Assembly (NCBI GenBank): GCA_029938555.1
Contig: JAOZUR010000002.1
Coordinates: forward strand, 39,401 to 73,046
From: Candidatus Sabulitectum sp.
GTDB lineage: Bacteria; Fermentibacterota; Fermentibacteria; Fermentibacterales; JCC-6
Length of the DNA: 33,646 nucleotides
Reading direction: 5' to 3'
Shown: positions 15,416 through 25,059 of the stretch, piece after piece
Position numbering within the stretch: the first letter of the stretch is position 1
Layout: each line of letters opens with the position of its first letter
Translations under genes and position numbers: made by a program
Notes under the pieces: generated by a model
Told to the model about the DNA's origin: nothing
Seen by the model: the letters and a program-made list of their open reading frames with translations, nothing else
The model's database searches: none

Positions 15416-18241
15416 ATGGCAAATGATAAAATTTCAGTTAAAGGTGCGCGGGAACACAACCTGAAGGGCGTTTCAGTGGAATTGCCTAAAGATTCCCTGG
15501 TTGTTTGTGCAGGTGTTTCAGGTTCAGGAAAAAGTTCCTTTGCTTTTGATACACTGTATGCAGAGGGGCAAAGACGATATATAGAATCTCTTTCGTCCTA
15601 TGCTCGTCAATTTCTAGGACAGATGGATAAACCAGATTTTGATTCAATAGATGGCCTCTCTCCTGCTATTTCCATAGAACAGAAAACTGTAAGCCATAAT
15701 CCCAGATCAACTGTGGGTACAGTTACAGAAATTGCAGATTACCTGCGTGTTCTTTACGCTAGGGCTGGCGTTGCCCATTGCCCCACCTGCGGAAGAAAAG
15801 TGACTACGCAAACCACACAGCAAATGACTGATACCATTCTTGGAATGGAAGAAGGTACGCGAATACTAATTACCTCACCGGTACTTACCAACCGGAAAGG
15901 TGCCCATGATGACCTTCTAGATGATATTCGCCAACGTGGTTTTGTAAGGGTTCTGTTAAATGATGAACTCACTGACCTTGATCAAATAACCGAACTTAAC
16001 AAGAAGAAAAGAAATTCTATTTCAGTTGTGGTTGACAGAATTGTTATCAAGGCCGGTCTAGAAAGTCGCCTGAATGATTCAGTTGAAACTGCCTCTAAAC
16101 TTGGCAACGGTGTTATTGCTGTGGTCAATGCTGACACAGGGCACAAAACCTTGATGAGCGAGCACAATGCGTGCCTTCACTGTGGAATAAGCCTGCCCGA
16201 GCTCTCTCCTCAACTATTCAGTTTTAATAATCCTCTTGGAATGTGCCCAAAATGTTCAGGGTTAGGATACATACTTAAAGTAGACCATGAACTAATTGTT
16301 CCAAAACCAGCCATGACTCTTCAGTCCGGCGCTGTTGTTCCTTGGGGAATTCCACAAGGCTGGGTGGCAGCTTCTTTGCGAACCCTTTGCAAAGAAATGA
16401 ATTTCAATCTGCATACTCCATGGAATCAATTACCTGACGAAGCTAAACAGATGATTCTTTACGGCTCAGGTAAAAAAGAATACAGCGTTACCTGGAAAAC
16501 AGATCACTCTTCTGGTAACTGGAGTGGAACCTTTGAAGGTATTGTCAACAGAATTGAAAGATTGTACCATAATACAGGCAGCGAAGACATGCGTAAATAT
16601 TACGAAAAATTCTTTAGAAAATTTACCTGTGACGAATGTGACGGTACAAGAATCAGAGCAGAGGCTCGTGCGGTTCTTATTGGCAATAAGGGTATACATG
16701 AAATTTCAAATAATACCGTTGGTAACACCCTAGATTTCTTTAATTCTGTAAAACTTACCAACTATCAGAAGGCTATTGCTGTAGGATTGTTCAAAGAAAT
16801 CATTTCCAGACTGAGTTTCCTTAAAGATGTGGGGTTACATTATCTGACTTTGAACAGATCAGCACCTTCCTTGTCAGGAGGCGAAGCTCAACGAATTAGA
16901 CTTGCAAGCCAGATTGGCAGCGGTCTTACTGGAGTGTTATATGTTCTTGATGAGCCAACTGTTGGCCTTCATCCCCGAGACAATGCGAAGCTGGTAAAAA
17001 CCCTTGAACACTTAAGAGATATCGGCAACACTGTTGTTGTTGTAGAACATGATACAGATACACTTATGAAAGCCGATCACATAATTGACTTTGGCCCAGG
17101 TGCAGGCTCTCACGGTGGAGAAGTAATAGCTGAAGGAACTCCAGCTGAAATAATGGAACACCCAGATTCCATTACAGGCGCATATCTGTCCGGCAGGAAA
17201 ACCATCGTTCGCCTTGGTGAACCGAGAACAAAACAAACACCTATTCTGTCTCTAAATGGTGCATCTCTTCATAACTTGAAGTCAGTAGATTTAAAAATTC
17301 CTCTTGGCAGACTTGTTTCTATCACAGGAGTTTCCGGGTCCGGCAAAAGTTCTTTGGTGGGTCAAACCCTTTACCCTGCTGTTTCCAGACTCATTGGTGG
17401 CGCTTCCAGTATGAAACCTGGCCCATATCAGTCAATTGATGGCATACGGCATGTGGACAAGATTATCAATATTACACAGGACCCCATCGGCCGAACCCCT
17501 AGGTCTAATCCAGCCACCTATACGAAGGTTTTTGACAACATAAGAAACCTTTTTGCTGAAATGCCAGAATCAAGAATTCGAGGTTATAAACCTGGTAGAT
17601 TCAGTTTTAATGTAAAAGGCGGCAGATGTGAAGATTGCAAAGGCGCAGGTGTTAAACGAATCGAAATGCACTTCCTTCCAGATGTTTTCATTGAATGTGA
17701 AACCTGTCAGGGTCTTCGATTCAATAAGGAAACCTTAAAAATAAAATTCCGCGAAAACAATATTTCTGATATTCTTAACATGACTATAGAGAAAGCTCTT
17801 GTTCTTTTTGAACGAATTCCAACTGTTTATTCAACTCTAAAAGTGATGGATGAAGTTGGGCTTGGATACATTCAACTTGGCCAGCGGGCCCCTACACTTT
17901 CCGGTGGAGAAGCACAAAGAGTTAAACTTGCCAAGGAACTTAGTCGTCCCTCCACCAGCCATACGATGTACATTCTTGATGAACCCACAACAGGTCTTCA
18001 CCCACATGATGTGAGTAAACTTCTAAATGTGCTAGATCGACTGGTATCAGCAGGCAATACTGTTGTTGTGATTGAGCATAACTCTGATGTTATCGTTAAT
18101 TCTGACTGGGTTGTTGATATTGGCCCAGACGGAGGCGATGGCGGAGGCGAAATTCTTGTGGCAGGTACACCACAACAAATTGCACAATGCGAACACTCTT
18201 ACACCGGTGAGCACCTAAGACTTCAAGAAAGATTTAAATAG
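15416..18241 (+). CDS. uvrA: Excinuclease ABC subunit A
   Basis: UvrA finds DNA damage in nucleotide excision repair and loads UvrB. The 941-residue product is full length, with two ABC ATPase modules: Walker A GVSGSGKSSFAFDTLYAEG near 33-51 and GVSGSGKSSLVGQTLYPAV near 640-658; ABC signatures LSGGEAQRIRL and LSGGEAQRVKL; Walker B VLDEPTVGLHPRD and ILDEPTTGLHPHD. Zinc modules appear as CLHCG...CPKCSG near 254-283 and CEDCKGAG...CETCQG near 738-765. The start ATG has AGGAG five bases upstream. The gene runs divergently from dnaK and converges on the RmlD-like gene with only 22 bases between stops and no terminator. Confidence 0.99.
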   Translation: MANDKISVKGAREHNLKGVSVELPKDSLVVCAGVSGSGKSSFAFDTLYAEGQRRYIESLSSYARQFLGQMDKPDFDSIDGLSPAISIEQKTVSHNPRSTVGTVTEIADYLRVLYARAGVAHCPTCGRKVTTQTTQQMTDTILGMEEGTRILITSPVLTNRKGAHDDLLDDIRQRGFVRVLLNDELTDLDQITELNKKKRNSISVVVDRIVIKAGLESRLNDSVETASKLGNGVIAVVNADTGHKTLMSEHNACLHCGISLPELSPQLFSFNNPLGMCPKCSGLGYILKVDHELIVPKPAMTLQSGAVVPWGIPQGWVAASLRTLCKEMNFNLHTPWNQLPDEAKQMILYGSGKKEYSVTWKTDHSSGNWSGTFEGIVNRIERLYHNTGSEDMRKYYEKFFRKFTCDECDGTRIRAEARAVLIGNKGIHEISNNTVGNTLDFFNSVKLTNYQKAIAVGLFKEIISRLSFLKDVGLHYLTLNRSAPSLSGGEAQRIRLASQIGSGLTGVLYVLDEPTVGLHPRDNAKLVKTLEHLRDIGNTVVVVEHDTDTLMKADHIIDFGPGAGSHGGEVIAEGTPAEIMEHPDSITGAYLSGRKTIVRLGEPRTKQTPILSLNGASLHNLKSVDLKIPLGRLVSITGVSGSGKSSLVGQTLYPAVSRLIGGASSMKPGPYQSIDGIRHVDKIINITQDPIGRTPRSNPATYTKVFDNIRNLFAEMPESRIRGYKPGRFSFNVKGGRCEDCKGAGVKRIEMHFLPDVFIECETCQGLRFNKETLKIKFRENNISDILNMTIEKALVLFERIPTVYSTLKVMDEVGLGYIQLGQRAPTLSGGEAQRVKLAKELSRPSTSHTMYILDEPTTGLHPHDVSKLLNVLDRLVSAGNTVVVIEHNSDVIVNSDWVVDIGPDGGDGGGEILVAGTPQQIAQCEHSYTGEHLRLQERFK

Positions 18242-18263
18242 TTTTTGCAAGACAGTGTTGAAG

Positions 18264-19004
18264 TTAACCAATAATCTTAGATGGTCTTAAAGTCAGATCA
18301 TGGGGAATATCATCTGGGGCAGGGATAAGGTTAATATCCCGCTTAAGCAGTGAATATGCATAAGCTGCCCGTGACATGGCATAAGGTGCCGCTGCAAGAA
18401 CAAGTCCGGAACGGGAAGAGTAAAGGCATTCTGAAAGATACTTAGCTAGTGCATTTATATCTGTGTGATTCCTGAAACAGTCCACATGAAAATGGGTAGC
18501 ACGACCAGAGAGTATATCTTCGCTAAAAGTGGTCATCGGGGCACCGGCTTCGCCAACTAAAATTGATGTACGAACTATGCATGCATTAGGATTATTTCTT
18601 TGTACTGCAATATCTCCCAGAAGCTTGGTCCATCCGTAAAGTGATCTGGGAACCGCAGGTGATCTCTCTGTATATGGTGGCAAACCTCCTGCATAAACCA
18701 GATCTGTAGATATATGAACAAGTCTTCTGTTTGTCTCTCTGCAAAAAATCGCAAGTTTCTTCGGCCAAACAGTATTCAACTTAAACGCAACTACCGGATT
18801 TTTAACACAACCACCTCTTGAAGACAAAGCTGCACAGTTTAGCACAAAATCTATTTTGTCTGTGACCACATCGGTGGGTTCAAGAGTTGTAAGGTCTTCA
18901 CCCCTGCTGCGTGAGCAGGGGTGAATATTCCATTGCTTACTAAACTCTTTTTGAACTGTTCTTCCCAGGCGACCTGTAGCGCCTGTTAAAAGAAGTTCTC
19001 TCAC
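18264..19004 (-). CDS. RmlD-like NAD(P)-dependent sugar reductase (SDR family)
   Basis: The 246-residue protein has an N-terminal Rossmann motif GATGRLGRTV (8-17), NCAALSSRGG (about 57-66), STDLVYAGG, and the catalytic YGWTK (YxxxK). This is the layout of the RmlD/dTDP-4-dehydrorhamnose reductase family, which finishes nucleotide-sugar synthesis. It is about 40 residues shorter than typical RmlD (about 285-300), and the C-terminal substrate part looks reduced, so the exact substrate is uncertain. The start is GTG, overlapping the hflC stop by four bases (GTGA). The glycosyltransferase and carbamoyltransferase in the same operon favour a surface-sugar role. Confidence 0.75.
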   Translation of the reverse strand: MRELLLTGATGRLGRTVQKEFSKQWNIHPCSRSRGEDLTTLEPTDVVTDKIDFVLNCAALSSRGGCVKNPVVAFKLNTVWPKKLAIFCRETNRRLVHISTDLVYAGGLPPYTERSPAVPRSLYGWTKLLGDIAVQRNNPNACIVRTSILVGEAGAPMTTFSEDILSGRATHFHVDCFRNHTDINALAKYLSECLYSSRSGLVLAAAPYAMSRAAYAYSLLKRDINLIPAPDDIPHDLTLRPSKIIG

Positions 19005-20101
19005 CTCATTGATCCTGGAGGTGTGGCAAAATACTGGAAAATTCCTGTTGTACTTAACACCATTTCATCATTTGCATCCATGATGTTATCAAGAGTCTCA
19101 AGGGACTGCATAAATCTGTAAAAATCAGGATGTGACTCATAAGCTTCAGCATATATAGACGCTGCTGTACTGTCTGCAGTTCCCCTTATTAAGAGAGCGC
19201 TTCTTTCAGCTAAAGAACTTATACTGTCAACCCTCAAATTGGTTTCAGCAAGAATTGTCTGAGCCATTCTATGACCTTCAGCTCGATATCTGGTTGAAAT
19301 CCTATTTCTTTCAGCCTGCATTCTGGTGAACACTGCCTGCTGATTAGCCAAAGGAAGATCTGCTCGTTTGATTCTTACATCAAGTACATAAATACCATAT
19401 TGAGCTGTCATTACTCTTGTGGCATCAGTAACTCTTTCAAGCATGGCTTCACGGCCCTGCCCAGCAGGTACACGAATCATTCTAACAACTTCAATAACCT
19501 CACCTGATTCAGTCATAAGAATACCCACATCTGTAGTATCTGAATAGGTTACATTATTTACAAGACGCACATATTCATTCATACCTATGGGATCATTACT
19601 ATTACGAACTATCTGAATAAGATCACTCTGACCAATTTCCTGCCTAAGCACTGAATAGATAACATCATCAAGCCTTGAACTGGCAGCATAAACAGATTGA
19701 ACACTCTGAAGGAAAAGAAGAGGATTCTGAATTCTCCACCTTGCATAACAATCAACCTGAAGATGTTTTTTATCTCTGGTAACAACATCGGAAGGGTCAT
19801 CATCATATTCAAGAATCCTATCATCAAACACATGAAGCTGCTGCAGGAAAGGAATTTTGAAATAAAGACCTGCTCCAACGCTTAGCTTAACTCCAGGGGC
19901 ATTCTCGGTTATCCATAATTCAAGTTCTGCGATTTCTTCAGGGGTCCTGTTTCCAACAATTACCCTCACAGGTTTGCCCATTTGAAGAATTACACCCTGC
20001 TCTGTTTCATTGATCACAAAAAATGCTCCGAATAATATAAATACTACTGCAAGCACCGTAACACCTGTAAGACAACCTTTGAATTTTGGAGGGATTCTCA
20101 T
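19001..20101 (-). CDS. hflC: HflC, SPFH/band-7 membrane protein
   Basis: HflC pairs with HflK to form the cage complex around the FtsH protease in the inner membrane. The 366-residue product has one N-terminal membrane helix (about 10-31), the band-7 domain beginning VINETEQGVILQMGKPV, and the typical GIYVLDVRIKRADLP, MQAERNRISTRYRAEG and AERSALLIRGTADSTAASIYAEAY segments ending in FYRFMQSLE. Extra acidic residues occur in the first band-7 loop (about 53-70, RTPEEIAELELW). The ATG overlaps the hflK stop by one base (TAATG). No ftsH is in the window. Confidence 0.95.
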   Translation of the reverse strand: MRIPPKFKGCLTGVTVLAVVFILFGAFFVINETEQGVILQMGKPVRVIVGNRTPEEIAELELWITENAPGVKLSVGAGLYFKIPFLQQLHVFDDRILEYDDDPSDVVTRDKKHLQVDCYARWRIQNPLLFLQSVQSVYAASSRLDDVIYSVLRQEIGQSDLIQIVRNSNDPIGMNEYVRLVNNVTYSDTTDVGILMTESGEVIEVVRMIRVPAGQGREAMLERVTDATRVMTAQYGIYVLDVRIKRADLPLANQQAVFTRMQAERNRISTRYRAEGHRMAQTILAETNLRVDSISSLAERSALLIRGTADSTAASIYAEAYESHPDFYRFMQSLETLDNIMDANDEMVLSTTGIFQYFATPPGSMR

Positions 20102-21060
20102 TACATACCTCCGTCAAGGTTATAGTGGGTCAAAGCCCCTGCACTGCCATCAACTATGGTTATTTGTATATCACTAAGAACACTCTCTAACATTTCAAGA
20201 TGAAGTCTGGCAGATGTTACCTGTGGGCTCTTTGCATATTCTGCAGCAACCATAACAAATCTATCTGCAGTACCTGTTGCTCTATTGATTCTTACTGTGG
20301 CATAACCCATTGCTTCGTTCACAATAGTTACCGAATCAGCTCTTGCCTCGGGAATTACCTGATTTCTATAACCTTCTGCTTCATTTATGTATGCCTGCAT
20401 ATCCTCACGGGCAGTTGCCACATCTTTAAAAGCATCAGAAACCTGAATAGGAGGTTGTACATCCTTCAACTGCACTGCAATAATATCAATGCCCATTGTG
20501 TAATTATTGGCCATTTTCTGCACCTGCTCCATTATTCGATTCTGGATATCAAGTTTGCCTGTGGTAAGCACAGCATCAATTGCGTTGTCTCCGATAACCT
20601 GACGAATAGATGCTTCTGAAATGTCAATAAGTGTACCCTGTGGTTCTCGTACATTGAATAAGTATGCACCTGCATCATTTATTCTGTACTGAACAATTAC
20701 TGAACAGTTGATAATATTTTCATCACCGGTAAGCATCTGTGCCTCTTTAAGCATATCTGGATCTGAAGAACCAACATACTCCGTGGTTCTGCCGGAACCA
20801 TAAGAGCGGAATCCTATTTCAATCCTTTGAACAACATTTACTGGTGCTTTAATCACACTCTGAACAGGCCATGGAATTTTAAAATGAAATCCAGGTTCTG
20901 TTACAGAAGTCTGCCGACCGAAAGTCAGAACTACCCCTTGTTCTTCTGGACCAACTACATAAAATGGCCCGCCTTTTATCATCCAGACCAGAGCAATAAC
21001 AGCAATAACTGCCCAAAATATCTGCTTGGGTCCAAATGATTGAACATCTACTACTTTCAT
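20101..21060 (-). CDS. hflK: HflK, SPFH/band-7 membrane protein
   Basis: The 319-residue product is the HflK partner of HflC: one membrane helix (about 12-31), GPEEQGVVLTFGRQTSVTEP, GFHFKIPWPVQSV and the conserved QLKDVQPPIQVSDAFKDVATAREDMQAYINEA stretch in which HflK differs from other stomatins. It lacks the long Gly-rich N-terminal tail of E. coli HflK. The ATG at 21060 has GGGAG five bases upstream; an upstream TTG at 21075 would add five residues but overlaps the preceding stop. It lies 11 bases after a sigma-54 activator gene. Confidence 0.95.
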   Translation of the reverse strand: MKVVDVQSFGPKQIFWAVIAVIALVWMIKGGPFYVVGPEEQGVVLTFGRQTSVTEPGFHFKIPWPVQSVIKAPVNVVQRIEIGFRSYGSGRTTEYVGSSDPDMLKEAQMLTGDENIINCSVIVQYRINDAGAYLFNVREPQGTLIDISEASIRQVIGDNAIDAVLTTGKLDIQNRIMEQVQKMANNYTMGIDIIAVQLKDVQPPIQVSDAFKDVATAREDMQAYINEAEGYRNQVIPEARADSVTIVNEAMGYATVRINRATGTADRFVMVAAEYAKSPQVTSARLHLEMLESVLSDIQITIVDGSAGALTHYNLDGGM

Positions 21061-21071
21061 ATAATCTCCCT

Positions 21072-22436
21072 TCAATTGTTTAATGATTCCAGTTTTCTCT
21101 GAAGAGTTCTTCTTCCAATTCCAAGTAATGTTGCGGTTTTTGTTCGATTACCGCCGGTTAATTCAAGTGTCTTTTTTATTACTTCGTTTTCCACAATGGA
21201 AAGAGCCATGGGAAGACAAAGCTCTAGAGAATTACATGTATCCTCTTGCACCCTTTCAAATTCTGGTGGAAGGTCATTTGTGGTGATTTTCCCTTGAGTT
21301 ATCACAAGAAGACTTTCCATCATGTTCTTTAACTGGCGGACATTTCCCGGCCACCTATATGATTTTAGCCTTTGTATAACCTCACCATCCACTTCCGGCA
21401 TGGATAAACCGAATTTTTCAGCAGCATTCTGCAAAAGAGACATTGCTAAAAGAGGAATGTCGCTTTTCCTAAGTCGCAGAGCAGGGATATCAAGTTCAAT
21501 GACTTTAAGACGATAGAATAAATCCTTACGGAATGTGCCTTCAGCCACCATTCCTGAAAGATCACGATTAGTTGCAGCTATCAATCTTACATCGATTGGA
21601 ATAGCGGCGTTACCACCTAATCTTGTTACCTTTTCCTCTTCAATGACTCGAAGCAATTTAGCTTGAATAGCCAGTGGCATATCACCAATTTCATCAAGCA
21701 AAAGGGTTCCACCACTGGCAGCTTCAAATTTTCCCTGCCTTCTACTGTCGGCTCCGGTAAAAGCGCCTCTTTCATGACCGAAAAGTTCGCTTTCAAGAAG
21801 CGGTTCAGGTATTGCAGCACAGTTTATCGCTATATAATCGCCTTTTCTTCTGCTCAAAGTATGGATTTCTCTGGCCAGTACATCTTTGCCTGTGCCACTT
21901 TCGCCTGAAAGAAGCACGGTAACTTTCACAGGAGCAATGCGCTCAACTTTTTTCATAAGGTCAGACATGATTCTGCTTCTATAAAGTAAATCACTTGTGG
22001 GTAAATTTGTATTTAAACCATCTCTAAGGCCAACTGTTTTTATTTCTCGTTTTGTGGACGACCTTGTAAACGCATTCTGAAGGGCACTTCTTAATGCAAC
22101 AAAATCAGATGTATCTAAAAGAATATCAACAACACCAGACCGCATCCAGGAGATGGCTTCACAGGCAGAAATATTCTTACCGTAAATAACAACACTGGAA
22201 TTCACATTGGCTCTTGAAAGTGATTCAAGAAATGTATCCATGTGCAGATCTGTAAGCTCTGAACTGGCAACAATAACATTCACAGATCGACTTTTGACTC
22301 GGCGCAAAGCAGACCGAGCAGAGTTTTCAATGGTGCAATTGTAACCCATGGATGAAACTGCCTCGCGCAAACTTGAAGCACGGGAATCATCTTTATCTAC
22401 GAAAAGGACTGTCCCTCGACCTAGAATAATTGCCAA
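21072..22436 (-). CDS. Sigma-54 activator with a degenerate receiver domain
   Basis: The 454-residue protein has an N-terminal receiver-like domain (1-120), an AAA+ sigma-54 interaction domain (about 135-370) and a Fis-type helix-turn-helix (TGGNRTKTATLLGIGRRTLQRKL). The AAA+ part is intact: Walker A GESGTGKD, the sigma-54 contact loop GAFTGA, LLLDEIGDMP and RDLFYRLKV. The receiver keeps the acidic pair (VDKDDSR), but the phospho-acceptor position in VIVASSELTD is Ser58 instead of Asp, and the conserved C-terminal Lys-Pro is also gone. It is therefore probably not controlled by ordinary phosphotransfer. The start is TTG, one base after the carbamoyltransferase stop; no ATG or GTG is available before the VDKDD motif. 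Confidence 0.9.
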   Translation of the reverse strand: MAIILGRGTVLFVDKDDSRASSLREAVSSMGYNCTIENSARSALRRVKSRSVNVIVASSELTDLHMDTFLESLSRANVNSSVVIYGKNISACEAISWMRSGVVDILLDTSDFVALRSALQNAFTRSSTKREIKTVGLRDGLNTNLPTSDLLYRSRIMSDLMKKVERIAPVKVTVLLSGESGTGKDVLAREIHTLSRRKGDYIAINCAAIPEPLLESELFGHERGAFTGADSRRQGKFEAASGGTLLLDEIGDMPLAIQAKLLRVIEEEKVTRLGGNAAIPIDVRLIAATNRDLSGMVAEGTFRKDLFYRLKVIELDIPALRLRKSDIPLLAMSLLQNAAEKFGLSMPEVDGEVIQRLKSYRWPGNVRQLKNMMESLLVITQGKITTNDLPPEFERVQEDTCNSLELCLPMALSIVENEVIKKTLELTGGNRTKTATLLGIGRRTLQRKLESLNN

Positions 22437-22437
22437 T

Positions 22438-24138
22438 TTATCTCGTTTCTTTTACAAATAGAAATGGAGGCATGGCAAGAGCATCGATACCAGTACCATA
22501 GTAACATCGAACCGCATCTATCGGTGTATTCACAATTGGCTCACCCCTAATGTTAAAAGATGTATTCAAGATCACCGAAACACCTGTGATCTTCCCAAAT
22601 TCTTTTATAACATCATAATAGAACTCATTTTCTTTTCTTGTAACTGTCTGCACCCTAGCGGTATTATCAACATGGGTTACAGCAGGTATTATTTTATCCA
22701 TACCTTTAACTACAGGATAAGTTTTAATCATATGAGATGATTTAACGCAACCCTGAAAATACTTTCCAGCTTCTTCTTGTATACAAGCAGGGGCAAATGG
22801 TCGAAACCCTTCTCTGTGTTTCACCACCACGTTAACTATGTCTTTCATCTCGGCCCTTCGAGGGTCTGCAAGAATAGACCTGTTACCAAGAGCACGGGGA
22901 CCAAATTCTGTTCTACCCTGATAAACTGCAACAACAAGACCTTCCGATATCATATTAGCTACAGTTTTTGCAAGATTTTCTGGTCTAGAAGGGCTTAGTT
23001 TTGCCATTTCAATGTCTTGAATTATTTCTTCAGTGGTGAACCCAGCACCTAGATACATTGTGTCTGGTTTTTTAAGTGGAATATCAGGCCTAATAACTCT
23101 GTGTACAGCGACGGCAGCACCTATGGAAGCGCCAGCATCATTAGGAGCAGGGAAAGGAGAAATCTCTTTGAATCCACCTTCACGCTCAAACAAACCATTC
23201 ATGACACAGTTAAGAGCAACTCCGCCTGCAATCACAAGAAGATCATGATCTGTCTGCTTCCTCAAATACTTAACAACTGAAAGACCAGCTTCCTCAAGTG
23301 CCCTCTGAGCACTGCACGCTATATTCTCATGAAGTTCTGTTGGCTCACCGTCTTCAGGGTTTCGAGGAGGACCTAGTATAGAAAGCACTTTGGGGCTGAA
23401 AACAGCATGATGTACACCCATTGAAACATCCATAAGACTAGAATCTATACAGAAACCACCAGCCTTACTGCTAATTATTTTTCTAAAAAGATCAAGATAA
23501 ACAGGTTTTCCGTAACTTGATAAACCCATAACTTTATACTCATCATTGTCTGGTGTAAAACCAAGATATCTGGTAACAGCAGAATAAAATAGCCCTGGAG
23601 AAACAGGAAGATGAGTTCTTTTGAATTCTGTTAAGACTCCACCGGTAATTGAACCTAGAAGGCTAGAGTCTTTCTCGCCAGCGCCATCCATGGTTAAAAC
23701 AGCGGCATCCCTGCAGCCTGCCCCAAACCAGGCTGACCAAGCATGGGCTTCGTGGTGGTCAATGAAATGAAACTCGGGATTAAAAGATTCTCCTAGATGT
23801 AACTTCATAGTTCCCGGAATATTGCCCATTTTAACTGAACCACTCAACTGCCCCAGAAAGAATTTAACAGATCCCTTACGATTCATGTAGTGTGGAAATG
23901 CACGAAAAGCCTCTTTACGCACCTTGCTTGGTTGCATGTAATAAGCAACATGGTCTATGTCAGATGGCTTTAAGCCTGACTGAGCAAGCAAGAAATTTAT
24001 TGCTTTTTGGGGATACCCCGGGTCATGCTTGTGCCTAGAGAACCTTTCCTCTTCAGAAGCTCCAACAAGCACTCCATCAATAAACAGGGCAGCAGCAGCG
24101 TCATGTTTAAAGCAGTTTACACCAAGAATTGTAGTCAT
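22438..24138 (-). CDS. NodU/CmcH-type O-carbamoyltransferase
   Basis: These enzymes move a carbamoyl group from carbamoyl phosphate, through carbamoyl-AMP, to a hydroxyl of a sugar, antibiotic or Nod factor. The 566-residue product is full length. The N-terminal Kae1-like domain begins ILGVNCFKHDAAAALFIDG and has DHHEAHAWSAW (about 125-135), the metal-binding histidines, AVLTMDGAGEKDSS, and VIAGGVALNCVMNG; the C-terminal YrdC-related domain has EFGPRALGNRSILADPR and GFRPFAPACIQEE. The ATG overlaps the glycosyltransferase stop (ATGA). With the neighbouring glycosyltransferase and RmlD-like reductase, I infer decoration of a surface polysaccharide or lipid A-like glycan; no secondary-metabolite genes are nearby. 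Confidence 0.93.
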   Translation of the reverse strand: MTTILGVNCFKHDAAAALFIDGVLVGASEEERFSRHKHDPGYPQKAINFLLAQSGLKPSDIDHVAYYMQPSKVRKEAFRAFPHYMNRKGSVKFFLGQLSGSVKMGNIPGTMKLHLGESFNPEFHFIDHHEAHAWSAWFGAGCRDAAVLTMDGAGEKDSSLLGSITGGVLTEFKRTHLPVSPGLFYSAVTRYLGFTPDNDEYKVMGLSSYGKPVYLDLFRKIISSKAGGFCIDSSLMDVSMGVHHAVFSPKVLSILGPPRNPEDGEPTELHENIACSAQRALEEAGLSVVKYLRKQTDHDLLVIAGGVALNCVMNGLFEREGGFKEISPFPAPNDAGASIGAAVAVHRVIRPDIPLKKPDTMYLGAGFTTEEIIQDIEMAKLSPSRPENLAKTVANMISEGLVVAVYQGRTEFGPRALGNRSILADPRRAEMKDIVNVVVKHREGFRPFAPACIQEEAGKYFQGCVKSSHMIKTYPVVKGMDKIIPAVTHVDNTARVQTVTRKENEFYYDVIKEFGKITGVSVILNTSFNIRGEPIVNTPIDAVRCYYGTGIDALAMPPFLFVKETR

Positions 24139-25058
24139 TTATAATCCCGTCTGTTACGCTGGAATAGCTCAAAAAAGGCCCTTCGGCAATACGACGCAGT
24201 GTATCGAATATCTTTTCGAGGCAATGCTGGATTTATCAACCCTGCAACAAGTCTACCACCCTGCAAAACCCCCATGAAAAGCCTAAAAAACAAAATAGAA
24301 CCTGTGTATCCATGTTTTCTTAGAAACTTCATCTTAGCCTGAATATACTTCAGGTATGTTTCTCTACCAAACAATTTCTTTGCAGATGCGCCTTCTACAT
24401 GAATAACCTCTGCCTGTGGAATAAACAAAGACTGAAACCCCTGTTGTGAAAGTCGATATTGCAGTTCTGTTTCCTCATGATAAAAGAAGAAATCCTCATC
24501 AAAGCCACCTGCAGACTGAAAAATATTTTTTCTGAAAACCATTACTGCACCCACAAGCCAATCAACTTTCTGTTCTAAAGTATGAGGTAAGTTTTTTGCT
24601 GATTTCCTGCCTGCAAATGGAATATGCTCAATAATCAGATTTCCAGGAAATGGGAAGTCTCGTAAAGATCGCTGAAGAGTACCATCTGGCCAGAGAAGCC
24701 GAGGACCAATAATACCTGCTTCAGGAAACCTTTCCGCCGCGTTCAGCAGTAAAGAAAGACTATTTTGAAGAAAAACTGTATCCGAGTTTGCCAAAACAAT
24801 AATATCTGCATCTATATCTTTAATTGCCTTGTTAGCGCCTCCAGCAAACCCCAAATTTTTCTTAGATTTTATCAAAGTGAACCAGCTTTTATCGCCCCAT
24901 TTTAAAAATGCTGCTTCATCCGAACCATCTGAAGAGTTGTTATCAAAAACAATCAGCTCACCACCTAGCCTTTCAACAGGCTCTGCAAGCGATTCTATCA
25001 TAGCTGGAAGAACTTGCTCACCGTTCCAGTTCAAAGTTAAAACAGCAAATTTTTTCAA
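24135..25058 (-). CDS. Family 2 glycosyltransferase (rhamnosyltransferase-like)
   Basis: The 307-residue protein has a GT-A fold typical of WbbL/rhamnosyltransferase-like GT2 enzymes: LNWNGEQVLPAMIESL at the N-terminus, VFDNNSSDGSDE (nucleotide-sugar binding), NLGFAGGANKAI, the metal-binding region ANSDTVF (a DxD-like NSD at about 91-93), and GGFDEDFFFYHEETELQYRL, which holds the catalytic acidic residues. The C-terminal 70 residues are amphipathic and may touch the inner membrane. The start is TTG, with GGAG seven bases upstream, immediately after the lipoprotein gene. It probably adds a sugar to a lipid-linked or surface glycan. Confidence 0.9.
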   Translation of the reverse strand: MKKFAVLTLNWNGEQVLPAMIESLAEPVERLGGELIVFDNNSSDGSDEAAFLKWGDKSWFTLIKSKKNLGFAGGANKAIKDIDADIIVLANSDTVFLQNSLSLLLNAAERFPEAGIIGPRLLWPDGTLQRSLRDFPFPGNLIIEHIPFAGRKSAKNLPHTLEQKVDWLVGAVMVFRKNIFQSAGGFDEDFFFYHEETELQYRLSQQGFQSLFIPQAEVIHVEGASAKKLFGRETYLKYIQAKMKFLRKHGYTGSILFFRLFMGVLQGGRLVAGLINPALPRKDIRYTASYCRRAFFELFQRNRRDYK

Positions 25059-25059
25059 A

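Noticed and set aside
18242-18263. Terminator between the convergent uvrA and RmlD-like genes
   Set aside because: The 22-bp gap has no inverted repeat or T-tract of note.
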